Positions 33,037-40,198 of a stretch of 64,000 nt of DNA are shown here, piece by piece; position 1 is the first letter of the stretch; every line of letters begins with the position of its first letter. The stretch comes from Salinilacustrithrix flava (lineage in GTDB: Bacteria > Actinomycetota > Acidimicrobiia > Acidimicrobiales > Salinilacustritrichaceae). Under the pieces are notes generated by a model. It made no database searches and was not told the origin of the DNA. It saw only the letters and a program-made list of their open reading frames with translations. The stretch is from NCBI RefSeq assembly GCF_041228405.1, contig NZ_CP133888.1:2108001-2172000 (forward strand), read 5' to 3'. The translations under genes and the position numbers were made by a program.

Positions 33037-34233
33037 TCAGGCCGGCGCCGGCCGGTTCAGTCGTGCCGGGATCGGGATCTGGTCGGCGTACTTCGCGGCG
33101 ATCGGGCCGAGCACCGCGGTGATGAGCACGTAGGCCGCGGCGAACGCGCCGAGGTCGGTGCCGTCGACCGTGCCGACGCCGAGCGATGCGATCACGATGG
33201 AGAACTCGCCCCGAGCGATCAGCGCAGTACCAGCGCGCAACCGGCCCCGGACGCCCACACCTGCCCGGGCCGCGGCCAGCCAGCCCGAGAGCATCTTGGT
33301 GGCGGCACTCGCGACCGCGAGGAGCAGCGCCGGGAGCAGGACGCTGATGAGGGAGTCGGGGGCGATGCCGAAGGAGAAGTAGAGGAAGAAGATCGGGGCG
33401 AAGAGGTTGCGCAGCGGTTCGACGAGCACGGTCGCCCGGTGCTGCACCGCGCCCGACAGGGCGAGACCGACGAGGAAGGCCCCGATCGCGCTGGAGACCT
33501 GCAGCTGCTCGGCCAGGCCACCCACCAGGAGCGTCAGGCCGAAGATCGAGAGCAGGAGGGATTCGTCCCCACCAGGGGCCAGCATGGCGCTCAGACGGGC
33601 GCCGCTGCCGAGGGCGAGGACGAGGATGATCCCCACGGCGGCGAGCGCGATGCCCACGGTGGCGGCGGTGTCGAGTGCGGTCCGGCCGGCGACGAGGGCG
33701 GCGGCGATCGGCAGGTAGACCGCCATGGCCAGGTCCTCGATCACGAGCACGTTCAGGATGGACGGGGTCTCACGGTTGCCGAGGCGCCGCAGGTCGGTGA
33801 GGACCTTGGCGACGACGCCCGACGAGCTCACCCACGTGACGCCACCGAGCAGCACCGCAGCGGTGGTCTCCCACCCGAGGGCGAGCCCGGCGAGGAAGCC
33901 GGGCAGGAAGTTGGCGACCGCGTCCACCGCCCCGGTTCCGGTGCCGGTGCGCAGACCGTGGCGAAGCTCGTCCGCCGTGTACTCGAGGCCGAGGGCGAAG
34001 AGCAGCAGCAGCACGCCGATCTGGCCGCTGATGGCCAGGAAGTCCTGGCCGGCCTCGAGCGACGTGAAGCCGCCCTCGCCGACGGCGAGGCCGGCGAGGA
34101 GGTAGAGCGGGATCGCCGTGATGCCGAGGCGGCCGGCGATGCGCGCCAGCACGGCCAGGGCGACCACGACCCCACCGATCTGGATGAACGCCTCGGCCGT
34201 CTCCCCGCTGACCGCGGCCAGCACCAGCGTCAC
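33037..34233 (-). CDS. Cation/proton antiporter, CPA2 (KhtU/KefB-like)
   Basis: 398 residues, mostly membrane: about 12 helices, including the GVTWVSSSGVVAKVLTDL and VLVIEDLAMAVYLPIAAAL pair that forms the ion-exchange core (the ED acidic motif is present). No cytosolic nucleotide-binding domain is attached. The upstream gene encodes the TrkA_C-type regulatory subunit and overlaps by GTGA (34230-34233), matching the KhtTU K+/H+ antiporter organisation. It would expel K+ or another monovalent cation in exchange for protons. Confidence 0.85.
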   Translation of the reverse strand: MTLVLAAVSGETAEAFIQIGGVVVALAVLARIAGRLGITAIPLYLLAGLAVGEGGFTSLEAGQDFLAISGQIGVLLLLFALGLEYTADELRHGLRTGTGTGAVDAVANFLPGFLAGLALGWETTAAVLLGGVTWVSSSGVVAKVLTDLRRLGNRETPSILNVLVIEDLAMAVYLPIAAALVAGRTALDTAATVGIALAAVGIILVLALGSGARLSAMLAPGGDESLLLSIFGLTLLVGGLAEQLQVSSAIGAFLVGLALSGAVQHRATVLVEPLRNLFAPIFFLYFSFGIAPDSLISVLLPALLLAVASAATKMLSGWLAAARAGVGVRGRLRAGTALIARGEFSIVIASLGVGTVDGTDLGAFAAAYVLITAVLGPIAAKYADQIPIPARLNRPAPA

Positions 34234-34712
34234 GGGCGCAGCGCCTGCCGCAGGAGCTCCAGTCCGTCTGCGGTGCCCACCGCGACCACGACGTCCTCCG
34301 GTAGGAGCACGAAGTCCGGGCTCGGTGCCGGTTCGCTGGTGTCGCCCCGGATCACCGCCACGACCGACGCGCCGGTGCGGGTGCGGAGCTGGCCGTCACC
34401 GATGCTCCGGTTGGCCATCTCGGACTCCTCGGCGACCTCGATCCACTCGAGGGTGAGCCCCTCGATGCGCTGCTGGACCGCGGCCAGGGCCTCGGTGACC
34501 TGGCTGGCACCGAGCAGGTCGCTGAGCGTGCGGCTGTCGTCGGCGCTCAGCTCGAGGACGGAGCGGGCCACGTCGGTGTCCTTGCGGTCGTAGACGATGA
34601 TCTCGCGTCGACCGGAGTGGTGGTGCACCACCCCGACGTGGTCCTTGTCGCCCGTCTTGAACTCGTAGCGCACGCCCACCCCGGGCAGCTGCGTCTCGGT
34701 CACCTCGGCCAC
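34230..34712 (-). CDS. Antiporter regulatory subunit, KhtT-like (TrkA_C domain)
   Basis: 160 residues. The N-terminal half (TQLPGVGVRYEFKTGDKDHVGVVHHHSGRRE) matches the KhtT N-domain, and the C-terminal RCK_C/TrkA_C domain (~80-160) ends with DFVLLPEDVVVAVGTADGLELL. KhtT subunits gate the partner antiporter in response to nucleotides such as c-di-AMP and to pH. GTG start with AGGAG upstream. It overlaps the antiporter gene by 4 bp, so a one-to-one complex is likely. Confidence 0.85.
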   Translation of the reverse strand: MAEVTETQLPGVGVRYEFKTGDKDHVGVVHHHSGRREIIVYDRKDTDVARSVLELSADDSRTLSDLLGASQVTEALAAVQQRIEGLTLEWIEVAEESEMANRSIGDGQLRTRTGASVVAVIRGDTSEPAPSPDFVLLPEDVVVAVGTADGLELLRQALRP

Positions 34713-34764
34713 TGGCGCTCCTGTCGTCGGCGTCGTGGCCAGTCTGCCCGATGGCGCGAACGAC

Positions 34765-35274
34765 TCAGCCGGTGACCTCGCGCAGGCGTCCGGTCTCGAC
34801 CTCGTAGACGAAGCCGCGCACGTGCTCCTTGTGCGAGATGAAGGGCGTCATCTCGATGCGGTGCATCGACTGGCGCACGTCCGCGTCGACGTCGGTGAAC
34901 GCCTCGAGCGACCACCACGGCTTCACGCCGAGCTCGGCGGCGAGCTCCTCGCGGAAGTCGCCTTCATCGACCTTGGACAGGCCGCAGTCGGTGTGGTGCA
35001 GCAGCACGATCTCCCGCGTGCCGAGGAAGCGCTGCGACAGGCAGAGGGAGCGGATGACGTCGTCGGTGATGACCCCACCGGCGTTCCGTATGACGTGGGC
35101 CTCGCCGTTCTCGAGCCCGAGGATCTGGAAGATGTCCATGCGGGAGTCCATGCAGGCCACGACGGCGAGGTTCCGGGTGGGAGCGACCTCGAGGTCGGAG
35201 TCGTGGAAGGCGCCGGCGTACTCCGCGTTCTTGGCCAGGAGCTCGTCGGTGTTGGGGGAGAAGGGCTCGGTCAT
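34765..35274 (-). CDS. Beta-carbonic anhydrase
   Basis: 169 residues. Zinc ligands Cys41, His94 and Cys97 and the catalytic Asp43-Arg45 dyad are all in place (CMDSR and HHTDCG), typical of the compact actinobacterial beta class (type Rv1284). It interconverts CO2 and bicarbonate in the cytosol. TAGCAT 7 nt upstream of the ATG with TTGCGT 17 bp further up gives a good leaderless promoter. The gene is divergent from a small hypothetical gene. Confidence 0.92.
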   Translation of the reverse strand: MTEPFSPNTDELLAKNAEYAGAFHDSDLEVAPTRNLAVVACMDSRMDIFQILGLENGEAHVIRNAGGVITDDVIRSLCLSQRFLGTREIVLLHHTDCGLSKVDEGDFREELAAELGVKPWWSLEAFTDVDADVRQSMHRIEMTPFISHKEHVRGFVYEVETGRLREVTG

Positions 35275-35281
35275 GTCGGAG

Positions 35282-35310
35282 ATGCTACGGCTCGATGGAA
35301 ACTGACGCAA
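35282..35310 (-). promoter_or_regulatory. Leaderless promoter of carbonic anhydrase gene
   Basis: On the minus strand TTGCGT (35310-35305) and TAGCAT (35287-35282) are separated by 17 bp; the start codon begins 8 nt after the -10, at the predicted +1. The -35 region overlaps the palindrome CAATC-T-GATTG (35308-35318), which also contains the start of a plus-strand TTGACC, so one regulator could serve both genes. Confidence 0.55.
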
Positions 35311-35350
35311 TCTGATTGACCTATTCCAGTGTGTGTGTTTGGCTCTCTCC

Positions 35351-35608
35351 ATGACCCCATCGCGTGCACTCGTCGACGAGCTCGAGCGCCAGGTCCGGAT
35401 CATCGAGCGGCTCTGGACCATGGCCCCGCCGCCTCGCCACCGGGACGCCCCCCGCGTGCTCGGCAAGCTGGAGGGAGAGGTCCGCCACCTGCTGCTCCGG
35501 GCCCGCTGCGGGGCGAAGGACGACCACGTCTGGGCCGAGGCGCTCCGCTGCGGACGGCACCTCGACCGGTTGCGGGCCGAGTGGCACCACGACCCGTTGG
35601 CCGCATGA
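35351..35608 (+). CDS. Small hypothetical protein
   Basis: 85 residues, mainly helical and rich in Arg, Leu and His (RALVDELERQVRIIERLW at the start looks like an amphipathic helix). No family recognised. ATG at 35351 is favoured: TTGACC (35316-35321), a 17-bp spacer and the weak -10 TTGGCT (35339-35344) lie 6 nt ahead. Its stop overlaps the start of the winged-helix gene (ATGA at 35605-35608), so the two are translationally coupled and may function together. Confidence 0.55.
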   Translation: MTPSRALVDELERQVRIIERLWTMAPPPRHRDAPRVLGKLEGEVRHLLLRARCGAKDDHVWAEALRCGRHLDRLRAEWHHDPLAA

Positions 35609-35937
35609 GCGGGGCCACGCTCACGGCGGCCGGTCCGGAACCGACTCGGCCGGCACCCGAGCGTGCCCTCGGGTGGACGTTCCTCACGAACCACGGTCAC
35701 GTTCTCGTCGCCATCAGTCGCGATCCCGAGCTGCGCCAGCGCGACATCAGCCAGGCGGTCGGCATCACGCAAGGTGCGGTGCAGCGCATCCTGGACGATC
35801 TGGAGGCCGGCGGCTACGTCCGGCGCCAGCGCGTCGGCCGCCGCAACCGGTACGAGGTCATCGCCGACCGCCCGCTGCGCCACCCGTTGGAGCAGCCGCG
35901 CACGGTGGCCGACCTGCTGGAGGCGGTCGAGGCCTGA
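35605..35937 (+). CDS. Winged-helix transcriptional regulator (MarR/HxlR-like)
   Basis: 110 residues. The DNA-binding core is LRQRDISQAVGITQGAVQRILDDLEAGGYVRRQRVGRRNRYEV, a clear winged helix with recognition helix and wing, preceded by TFLTNHGHVLVAISRDPE. It has no effector domain. Coupled by ATGA to the small hypothetical upstream. Possible targets are the palindrome upstream of that gene and the divergent carbonic anhydrase promoter; this is inference. Confidence 0.7.
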   Translation: MSGATLTAAGPEPTRPAPERALGWTFLTNHGHVLVAISRDPELRQRDISQAVGITQGAVQRILDDLEAGGYVRRQRVGRRNRYEVIADRPLRHPLEQPRTVADLLEAVEA

Positions 35938-35969
35938 GCGGGCCGCCGAGCAGGGCAGACTCGGCAGCG

Positions 35970-37328
35970 ATGAGCCACGCCGACGTCGTCGCCGCGCTGC
36001 AGGATGCGCTCCCCGCCGAGTCGGTGGTCGTCGACCCCGACGTGGTCGACGGGTACCGCTTCGATCGGGCCAAGACGGTGGTGCCGGGTACCCCGGTCGC
36101 GCTGGTGCGCGCCGGATCGACCGACGAGGTCGCCGTCACGCTGCGCGTGGCCAGCCGGTTCGGGGTGGGCGTGGTGACCCGGGGTGCGGGCACGGGGCTG
36201 TCGGGTGGGTCGGCCGCGGTGGACGGCTGCATCACCCTGTCGACCGAGCGCATGCGCGAGGTCCGCATCGACGCGGGATCGATGGTCGCGGTGGTCCAGC
36301 CCGGCGCGCTCAACGTCGAGGTCAAGGCCGCGGCCCGCACCGAGGGGCTCTGGTACCCGCCCGACCCGTCCTCCTACGAGATCTGCTCCATCGGGGGGAA
36401 CCTGGCCACCAACGCCGGGGGCCTGTGCTGCGTGAAGTACGGCGTGACCACCGACTACGTGCTCGGCATCGAGGTCGTCCTCGCCGACGGCACGATCACG
36501 CGGCTCGGAGGCCGGACCATCAAGGACGTCGCCGGGCTCGACCTCAAGCGGCTCTTCGTCGGGTCCGAAGGCACCCTCGGTGTGATCACCGAGGCCACGT
36601 TGCGCCTGCGTCCCACCCCGCCACCGTCCTCCACCGTGGTGGCGACCTTCGTCGACCCGATCCACGCCGGCGTCGCCGTGGCCTCGACGATGGCGTCCCT
36701 GCGCCCGTCGGCGCTCGAGCTCATGGACCGCGCCGCGGTCGCGGCGGTGGAGTCGGTCAAGCCGATGGGGCTCGACACCTCGATCGGCGCCCTCCTCCTC
36801 GGCCAGTCCGACGCCGGGGACTCGACCGCCGCCCGCATGGCTGAGCACGCCGAGGCCGCCGGCGCCACCTACGTGGCCGTCACCGACGATCCCGACGAGG
36901 GCGAGCTGCTCATGGCGGCCCGGCGCATGGCCATCCCGTGCGTGGAGCGCCTCGGCAGCGTGCTCATCGAGGACGTGGGCGTGCCCATCCCGCAGATCCC
37001 GGCGCTGCTCGCCGCCGTGGCCGCCGTCGCCGAGCGCCACGACACCGCCATCCCGGTCATCGGCCACGCCGGGGACGGCAACTTCCACCCGCTCGTGACC
37101 TTCGATCCGGCGGACCCCGATGCCGTCGCCCGGGCCGATGCCGCCTTCGGCGCCGTGATGGACGCCGCCCTCGACCTCGGCGGCACCATCACCGGCGAGC
37201 ACGGGGTCGGGTCGCTCAAGGCCGCCCACCTCGCGACCCAGCTCGGCCCCGACGTGGTGGACCTGAGCCGCCGGGTGAAGGCGGCGCTCGACCCCCAGGG
37301 CATCCTCAACCCCGGCAAGTGGCTCTAG
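35970..37328 (+). CDS. FAD-linked oxidase, glycolate/D-lactate dehydrogenase type (GlcD-like)
   Basis: 452 residues. The PCMH-type FAD domain (~40-215) carries TRGAGTGLSGGS and PDPSSYEICSIGGNLATNAGG, and the C-terminal domain (~225-450) carries GHAGDGNFHP and GEHGVG, as in GlcD, D-lactate and D-2-hydroxyglutarate dehydrogenases. It oxidises a 2-hydroxy acid to the 2-oxo acid and passes electrons to an Fe-S partner or quinone. No glcE or glcF is adjacent, so the partner is elsewhere. CAGACT lies 8 nt before the ATG. A large hairpin follows. Confidence 0.88.
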   Translation: MSHADVVAALQDALPAESVVVDPDVVDGYRFDRAKTVVPGTPVALVRAGSTDEVAVTLRVASRFGVGVVTRGAGTGLSGGSAAVDGCITLSTERMREVRIDAGSMVAVVQPGALNVEVKAAARTEGLWYPPDPSSYEICSIGGNLATNAGGLCCVKYGVTTDYVLGIEVVLADGTITRLGGRTIKDVAGLDLKRLFVGSEGTLGVITEATLRLRPTPPPSSTVVATFVDPIHAGVAVASTMASLRPSALELMDRAAVAAVESVKPMGLDTSIGALLLGQSDAGDSTAARMAEHAEAAGATYVAVTDDPDEGELLMAARRMAIPCVERLGSVLIEDVGVPIPQIPALLAAVAAVAERHDTAIPVIGHAGDGNFHPLVTFDPADPDAVARADAAFGAVMDAALDLGGTITGEHGVGSLKAAHLATQLGPDVVDLSRRVKAALDPQGILNPGKWL

Positions 37329-37330
37329 CG

Positions 37331-37386
37331 CGCTACAGGAGCACTGCCAGTTCGGGAGGACCGGAACTGGCAGTTGTGGTGTAGCG
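37331..37386. terminator. Two-tier bidirectional hairpin between glcD-like and whiB genes
   Basis: An inner perfect 11-bp stem (ACTGCCAGTTC at 37343-37353 with GAACTGGCAGT at 37364-37374, 10-nt loop) sits within an outer 7-bp stem (CGCTACA at 37331-37337 with TGTAGCG at 37380-37386). It fills nearly all of the 60-bp gap between the two stop codons. Confidence 0.75.
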
Positions 37387-37388
37387 GC

Positions 37389-37697
37389 TCACGCAGCGGC
37401 GGTGCGGCGGGAGCGGCGGATGCGGCGGCGCTCGCGCTCCGACGTCCCGCCCCAGACCCCGAAGCGCTCGCCGCTGGCGAGGGCGTGCTCGAGGCACTCG
37501 TCGCGCACGACGCACTCGCTGCAGATGCGCTTGGCCGGCTCCAGTGACTCACCCCGATCGGGGAAGAACAGGTCGGGGTCGGCGCCCCGGCACGCGCCGA
37601 GGGCCATGAAGGCGACGGACGCGAACAGGTCGCCCGGTTCGGAGAACGGGCTCGTGTGCTGGTCGGGTGCGGGCACGGAGGACTCCTCAGAGGTCAT
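37389..37697 (-). CDS. WhiB-family Fe-S transcription factor
   Basis: 102 residues. The four cluster cysteines are Cys36, Cys59, Cys62 and Cys68 (C-x22-C-x2-C-x5-C), followed by GVWGG (80-84) and a basic tail ERRRIRRSRR that binds DNA. WhiB proteins hold a [4Fe-4S] cluster sensitive to O2 and NO and partner with the primary sigma factor. The order of motifs resembles the WhiB1/WhiB2/WhmE group more than WhiB7 (no AT-hook). A GGCGGAG site precedes the ATG. Confidence 0.92.
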   Translation of the reverse strand: MTSEESSVPAPDQHTSPFSEPGDLFASVAFMALGACRGADPDLFFPDRGESLEPAKRICSECVVRDECLEHALASGERFGVWGGTSERERRRIRRSRRTAAA

Positions 37698-37786
37698 CTC
37701 CGCCCACGAAGTGACGTGCGGAAGCGTACCGGATGGTGTGGCTCATGCCACTGCGGAAGGGATTCGGCATCCGGGCGGCGAACATG

Positions 37787-37810
37787 GGAAACAGAACGAG
37801 CGCTCGGTTT
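37787..37810. promoter_or_regulatory. Probable TetR operator
   Basis: CGAGCGCTCG (37797-37806) is a perfect 10-bp palindrome, and its flanks extend it to a 20-bp site with 8 of 10 matching half-site positions (37792-37811). It lies just upstream of the TetR gene's GGAAGGA ribosome site, a usual place for autoregulation. Confidence 0.6.
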
Positions 37811-37823
37811 GGAAGGACCGTCC

Positions 37824-38426
37824 ATGCCCAAGATCAGCGAGGAGCAGCGAGCCGCCGCCCGCCAGCGGCTGATCGATGCCACCGTCGCGGTCGCCGAGCG
37901 CGACGGCGTCGACGGGCTCACCACCCGGGCGATCGTCGCCGAGGCCGGCGTCTCCGCGGGCATGTTCTACGGCCACTTCGACTCCAAGGAGGCCCTGCTG
38001 GCCGCCGTGGTCGATCACAAGACCGACGAGCTCACGACCCTCGTGCACGCCGAGCTCGAGCTCGGCACCCCCATGGAGGGCGTGGTGCGGTCTCTCGTCG
38101 ACCAGCTCGTCCGGGTGCTCGACCTCAAGGTGCTGGCGTCGTTCCGCACCGGCTCGGGCACCGAGGACGCCCTGCACGCCCAGCGCCGCATCAACCGCCG
38201 CATCGTGGACGCCTTCGTCCCGCTGCTGGAGGAATCGGTCGACGCCGGGGTCGTGCGCCCCGACATCGACCCCGAGGCCGTCGTCGAGTTCATCGACCTC
38301 GTCATCGACGGCCTCAACCGCCGCCGTGCCCTCGACGGCTTCGTCAGCTCCGACGACCGCCTCACCGCCGTGATCATCGCCGCCTTCGAGCGGTACCTGC
38401 TCGTCCCCCAGGAGGACCCCCGATGA
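37824..38426 (+). CDS. TetR/AcrR-family transcriptional regulator
   Basis: 200 residues. N-terminal helix-turn-helix LTTRAIVAEAGVSAGMFYGHFDSKEALL (about 33-60) and a helical ligand domain. GGAAGGA precedes the ATG. It is first in an operon with a COG3687 protein and a short-chain dehydrogenase, each joined by 4-bp overlaps, and probably represses its own operon through the upstream palindrome. Ligand unknown; a fatty or steroid-like effector is a guess from the neighbours. Confidence 0.88.
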   Translation: MPKISEEQRAAARQRLIDATVAVAERDGVDGLTTRAIVAEAGVSAGMFYGHFDSKEALLAAVVDHKTDELTTLVHAELELGTPMEGVVRSLVDQLVRVLDLKVLASFRTGSGTEDALHAQRRINRRIVDAFVPLLEESVDAGVVRPDIDPEAVVEFIDLVIDGLNRRRALDGFVSSDDRLTAVIIAAFERYLLVPQEDPR

Positions 38427-39319
38427 CCATCACCGAACCCACCCCGGCCCCGCAGACGTCCAACGCGTCGCGAGACGTGCCCACCCGGCGCATCTCCTTC
38501 GAGGAGGCGCTGCGCGACCTGCCCAAGCACTTCGCCGAGGACGGCGACATCATCGGCAGCCACCTGATCGCGTCGCTGTCCTCGGTGTTCCCCGACGGCG
38601 AGGACTTCTTCGTCCGCTCGGTGCGCCACTACCGCTCCCAGATCACCGACCCGGACCTCAAGCGGCAGGTCTCCGGCTTCATCGGCCAGGAGGCCGTGCA
38701 CGGGCGCGAGCACCGCGAGTTCAACGACCGCCTCGACCAGCTCGGCTACCCGACCAAGGCCGCCGAGCGCTTCACCAGGAAGGGCCTGGCGCTCCGGGAG
38801 CGCGTTGCGCCGCCCATCTCGAACCTGGCGTCCACGGCCGCCCTCGAGCACTTCACCGCGACCCTGGCCGAGATCATCCTCAGCGACGAGCGGGCCCGGG
38901 ACATGATCGGCCACGAGGAGGTCAAGAACCTCTTCCTCTGGCATGCGCTCGAGGAGTCCGAGCACAAGGCCGTCGCCTTCGACGTCTTCAAGGCTGTCGG
39001 CGGGTCCGAGCGCATGCGGGTGTGGACCATGAAGTTCATCCGGCTCGGCTTCGTGGTCGGCATGGGCCTGCAGGTCATCGTGTCGGTGCTGCTGGACCGC
39101 GACGCCCGTCGCCACCCGGTGAAGCTGTGGCGCAGCTTCCGCAAGCTCAAGGCGTCGCCGTTCCTCTCCCGGGAGACGTGGCGCACGCTCAAGGAGTACG
39201 ACGCACCGGACTTCCACCCCGACGACCGCGACACCGATGAGCTGGTCAGCCGCTGGCGGGCAGAGCTCTTCGGCGACGAGGGCACCCTCAACGACAAGCT
39301 CGCGGCGCGAGCCGCGTGA
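38423..39319 (+). CDS. COG3687 predicted metal-dependent hydrolase (PF10118)
   Basis: 298 residues. The family's Glu/His-rich helices are visible: FIGQEAVHGREHREFN, ALEHFTATLAEIIL and LFLWHALEESEHKAVAFDVF, which together supply a ferritin-like di-metal site. A hydrophobic helix GFVVGMGLQVIVSVLL lies near residue 210, so membrane association is possible. The activity of the family is not known. It starts in an ATGA overlap with tetR and ends in a GTGA overlap with the SDR gene, which points to a common pathway, perhaps lipid or hydrocarbon metabolism. Confidence 0.75.
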   Translation: MTITEPTPAPQTSNASRDVPTRRISFEEALRDLPKHFAEDGDIIGSHLIASLSSVFPDGEDFFVRSVRHYRSQITDPDLKRQVSGFIGQEAVHGREHREFNDRLDQLGYPTKAAERFTRKGLALRERVAPPISNLASTAALEHFTATLAEIILSDERARDMIGHEEVKNLFLWHALEESEHKAVAFDVFKAVGGSERMRVWTMKFIRLGFVVGMGLQVIVSVLLDRDARRHPVKLWRSFRKLKASPFLSRETWRTLKEYDAPDFHPDDRDTDELVSRWRAELFGDEGTLNDKLAARAA

Positions 39320-40161
39320 AGGGGCGGGACGTGGAGCAGCTCCGTGGCCACGTGGCCGCCATCACCGGGGCGGGGTCCGGAATCGGCCGGGCCCTCGCCG
39401 TCGAGCTCGCCCGGGCCGGCACCCACCTCGCGCTGAGCGACGTGGACGAGGTCGGCCTCGCCGAGACGGTCACCAAGGCCGAGGGGTTCGGGGTCAAGGT
39501 CACCTCGGCCCGGGTCGACGTGGCCGACCGCGAGGCGGTCGAGCGCTGGGCCGACGAGGTCGTGGCCGATCACGGCCAGGTCAACCTGGTGTTCAACAAC
39601 GCCGGCGTGGCCCTCGGCGCCACGGTCGAGGGCGCCCGCTACGAGGACCTCCACTGGCTGATCGACATCAACTTCTGGGGTGTGGTGCACGGCACCAAGG
39701 CCTTCCTGCCCCACCTGAAGGCCTCCGGCGCCGGCCACGTCGTGAACATCTCCAGCGTGTTCGGCCTGCTCGGCATCCCGTCGCAGTCGGCGTACAACGC
39801 GGCGAAGTTCGCGGTGCGGGGCTTCACCGACGCGCTGCGCATGGAGCTCGAGATCGATCCGTGCGGCGTGAGCGCCACCACCGTGCACCCCGGCGGGATC
39901 AAGACGAACATCGCGAAGAACGCCCGCATGGACGACAGCGTCACCGCCATGGCCGACGATCCCGAGGAGGCGCGTCGGGAGTTCGAGCGGCTGTTCATGA
40001 CCACGCCGGAGAAGGCGGCCCGCCAGATCGTCAAGGCGGTGCAGCGCAACCGCCGCCGGGCGCTCATCGGCCCCGACGCGAAGGCCCTGGACCTGGTCTC
40101 CCGCCTCCCCGCCGGCCTCGTGCAGCGGGTGATCGTGCGGGGTGCCTCGCGGATGCGCTGA
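39316..40161 (+). CDS. Short-chain dehydrogenase/reductase
   Basis: 281 residues. Cofactor motif TGAGSGIG (17-24), NNAG (94-97), and catalytic Ser147, Tyr160 and Lys164 identify a classical SDR. Asp42 at the end of the second strand favours NAD(H). It interconverts an alcohol and a ketone. GTG start overlapping the upstream stop (39316-39319). Third gene of the TetR-controlled operon. Confidence 0.9.
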   Translation: MKGRDVEQLRGHVAAITGAGSGIGRALAVELARAGTHLALSDVDEVGLAETVTKAEGFGVKVTSARVDVADREAVERWADEVVADHGQVNLVFNNAGVALGATVEGARYEDLHWLIDINFWGVVHGTKAFLPHLKASGAGHVVNISSVFGLLGIPSQSAYNAAKFAVRGFTDALRMELEIDPCGVSATTVHPGGIKTNIAKNARMDDSVTAMADDPEEARREFERLFMTTPEKAARQIVKAVQRNRRRALIGPDAKALDLVSRLPAGLVQRVIVRGASRMR

Positions 40162-40186
40162 CGGACCCGGCCCCGGGGGCGTCTGG

Positions 40187-40192
40187 CACGAT
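40187..40192 (+). promoter_or_regulatory. Putative -10 element of the molybdoenzyme gene
   Basis: CACGAT lies exactly 6 nt upstream of the ATG at 40199, the same hexamer and spacing as before the gene at 32602. No Shine-Dalgarno site follows, so translation is probably leaderless. Confidence 0.4.
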
Positions 40193-40198
40193 GCCTGC

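Noticed and set aside
33040..33053. GGCCGGCGCCGGCC palindrome as a terminator or operator
   Set aside because: It lies inside the coding end of the antiporter gene and encodes Pro-Ala repeats; self-complementary GC runs of this kind are expected by composition.
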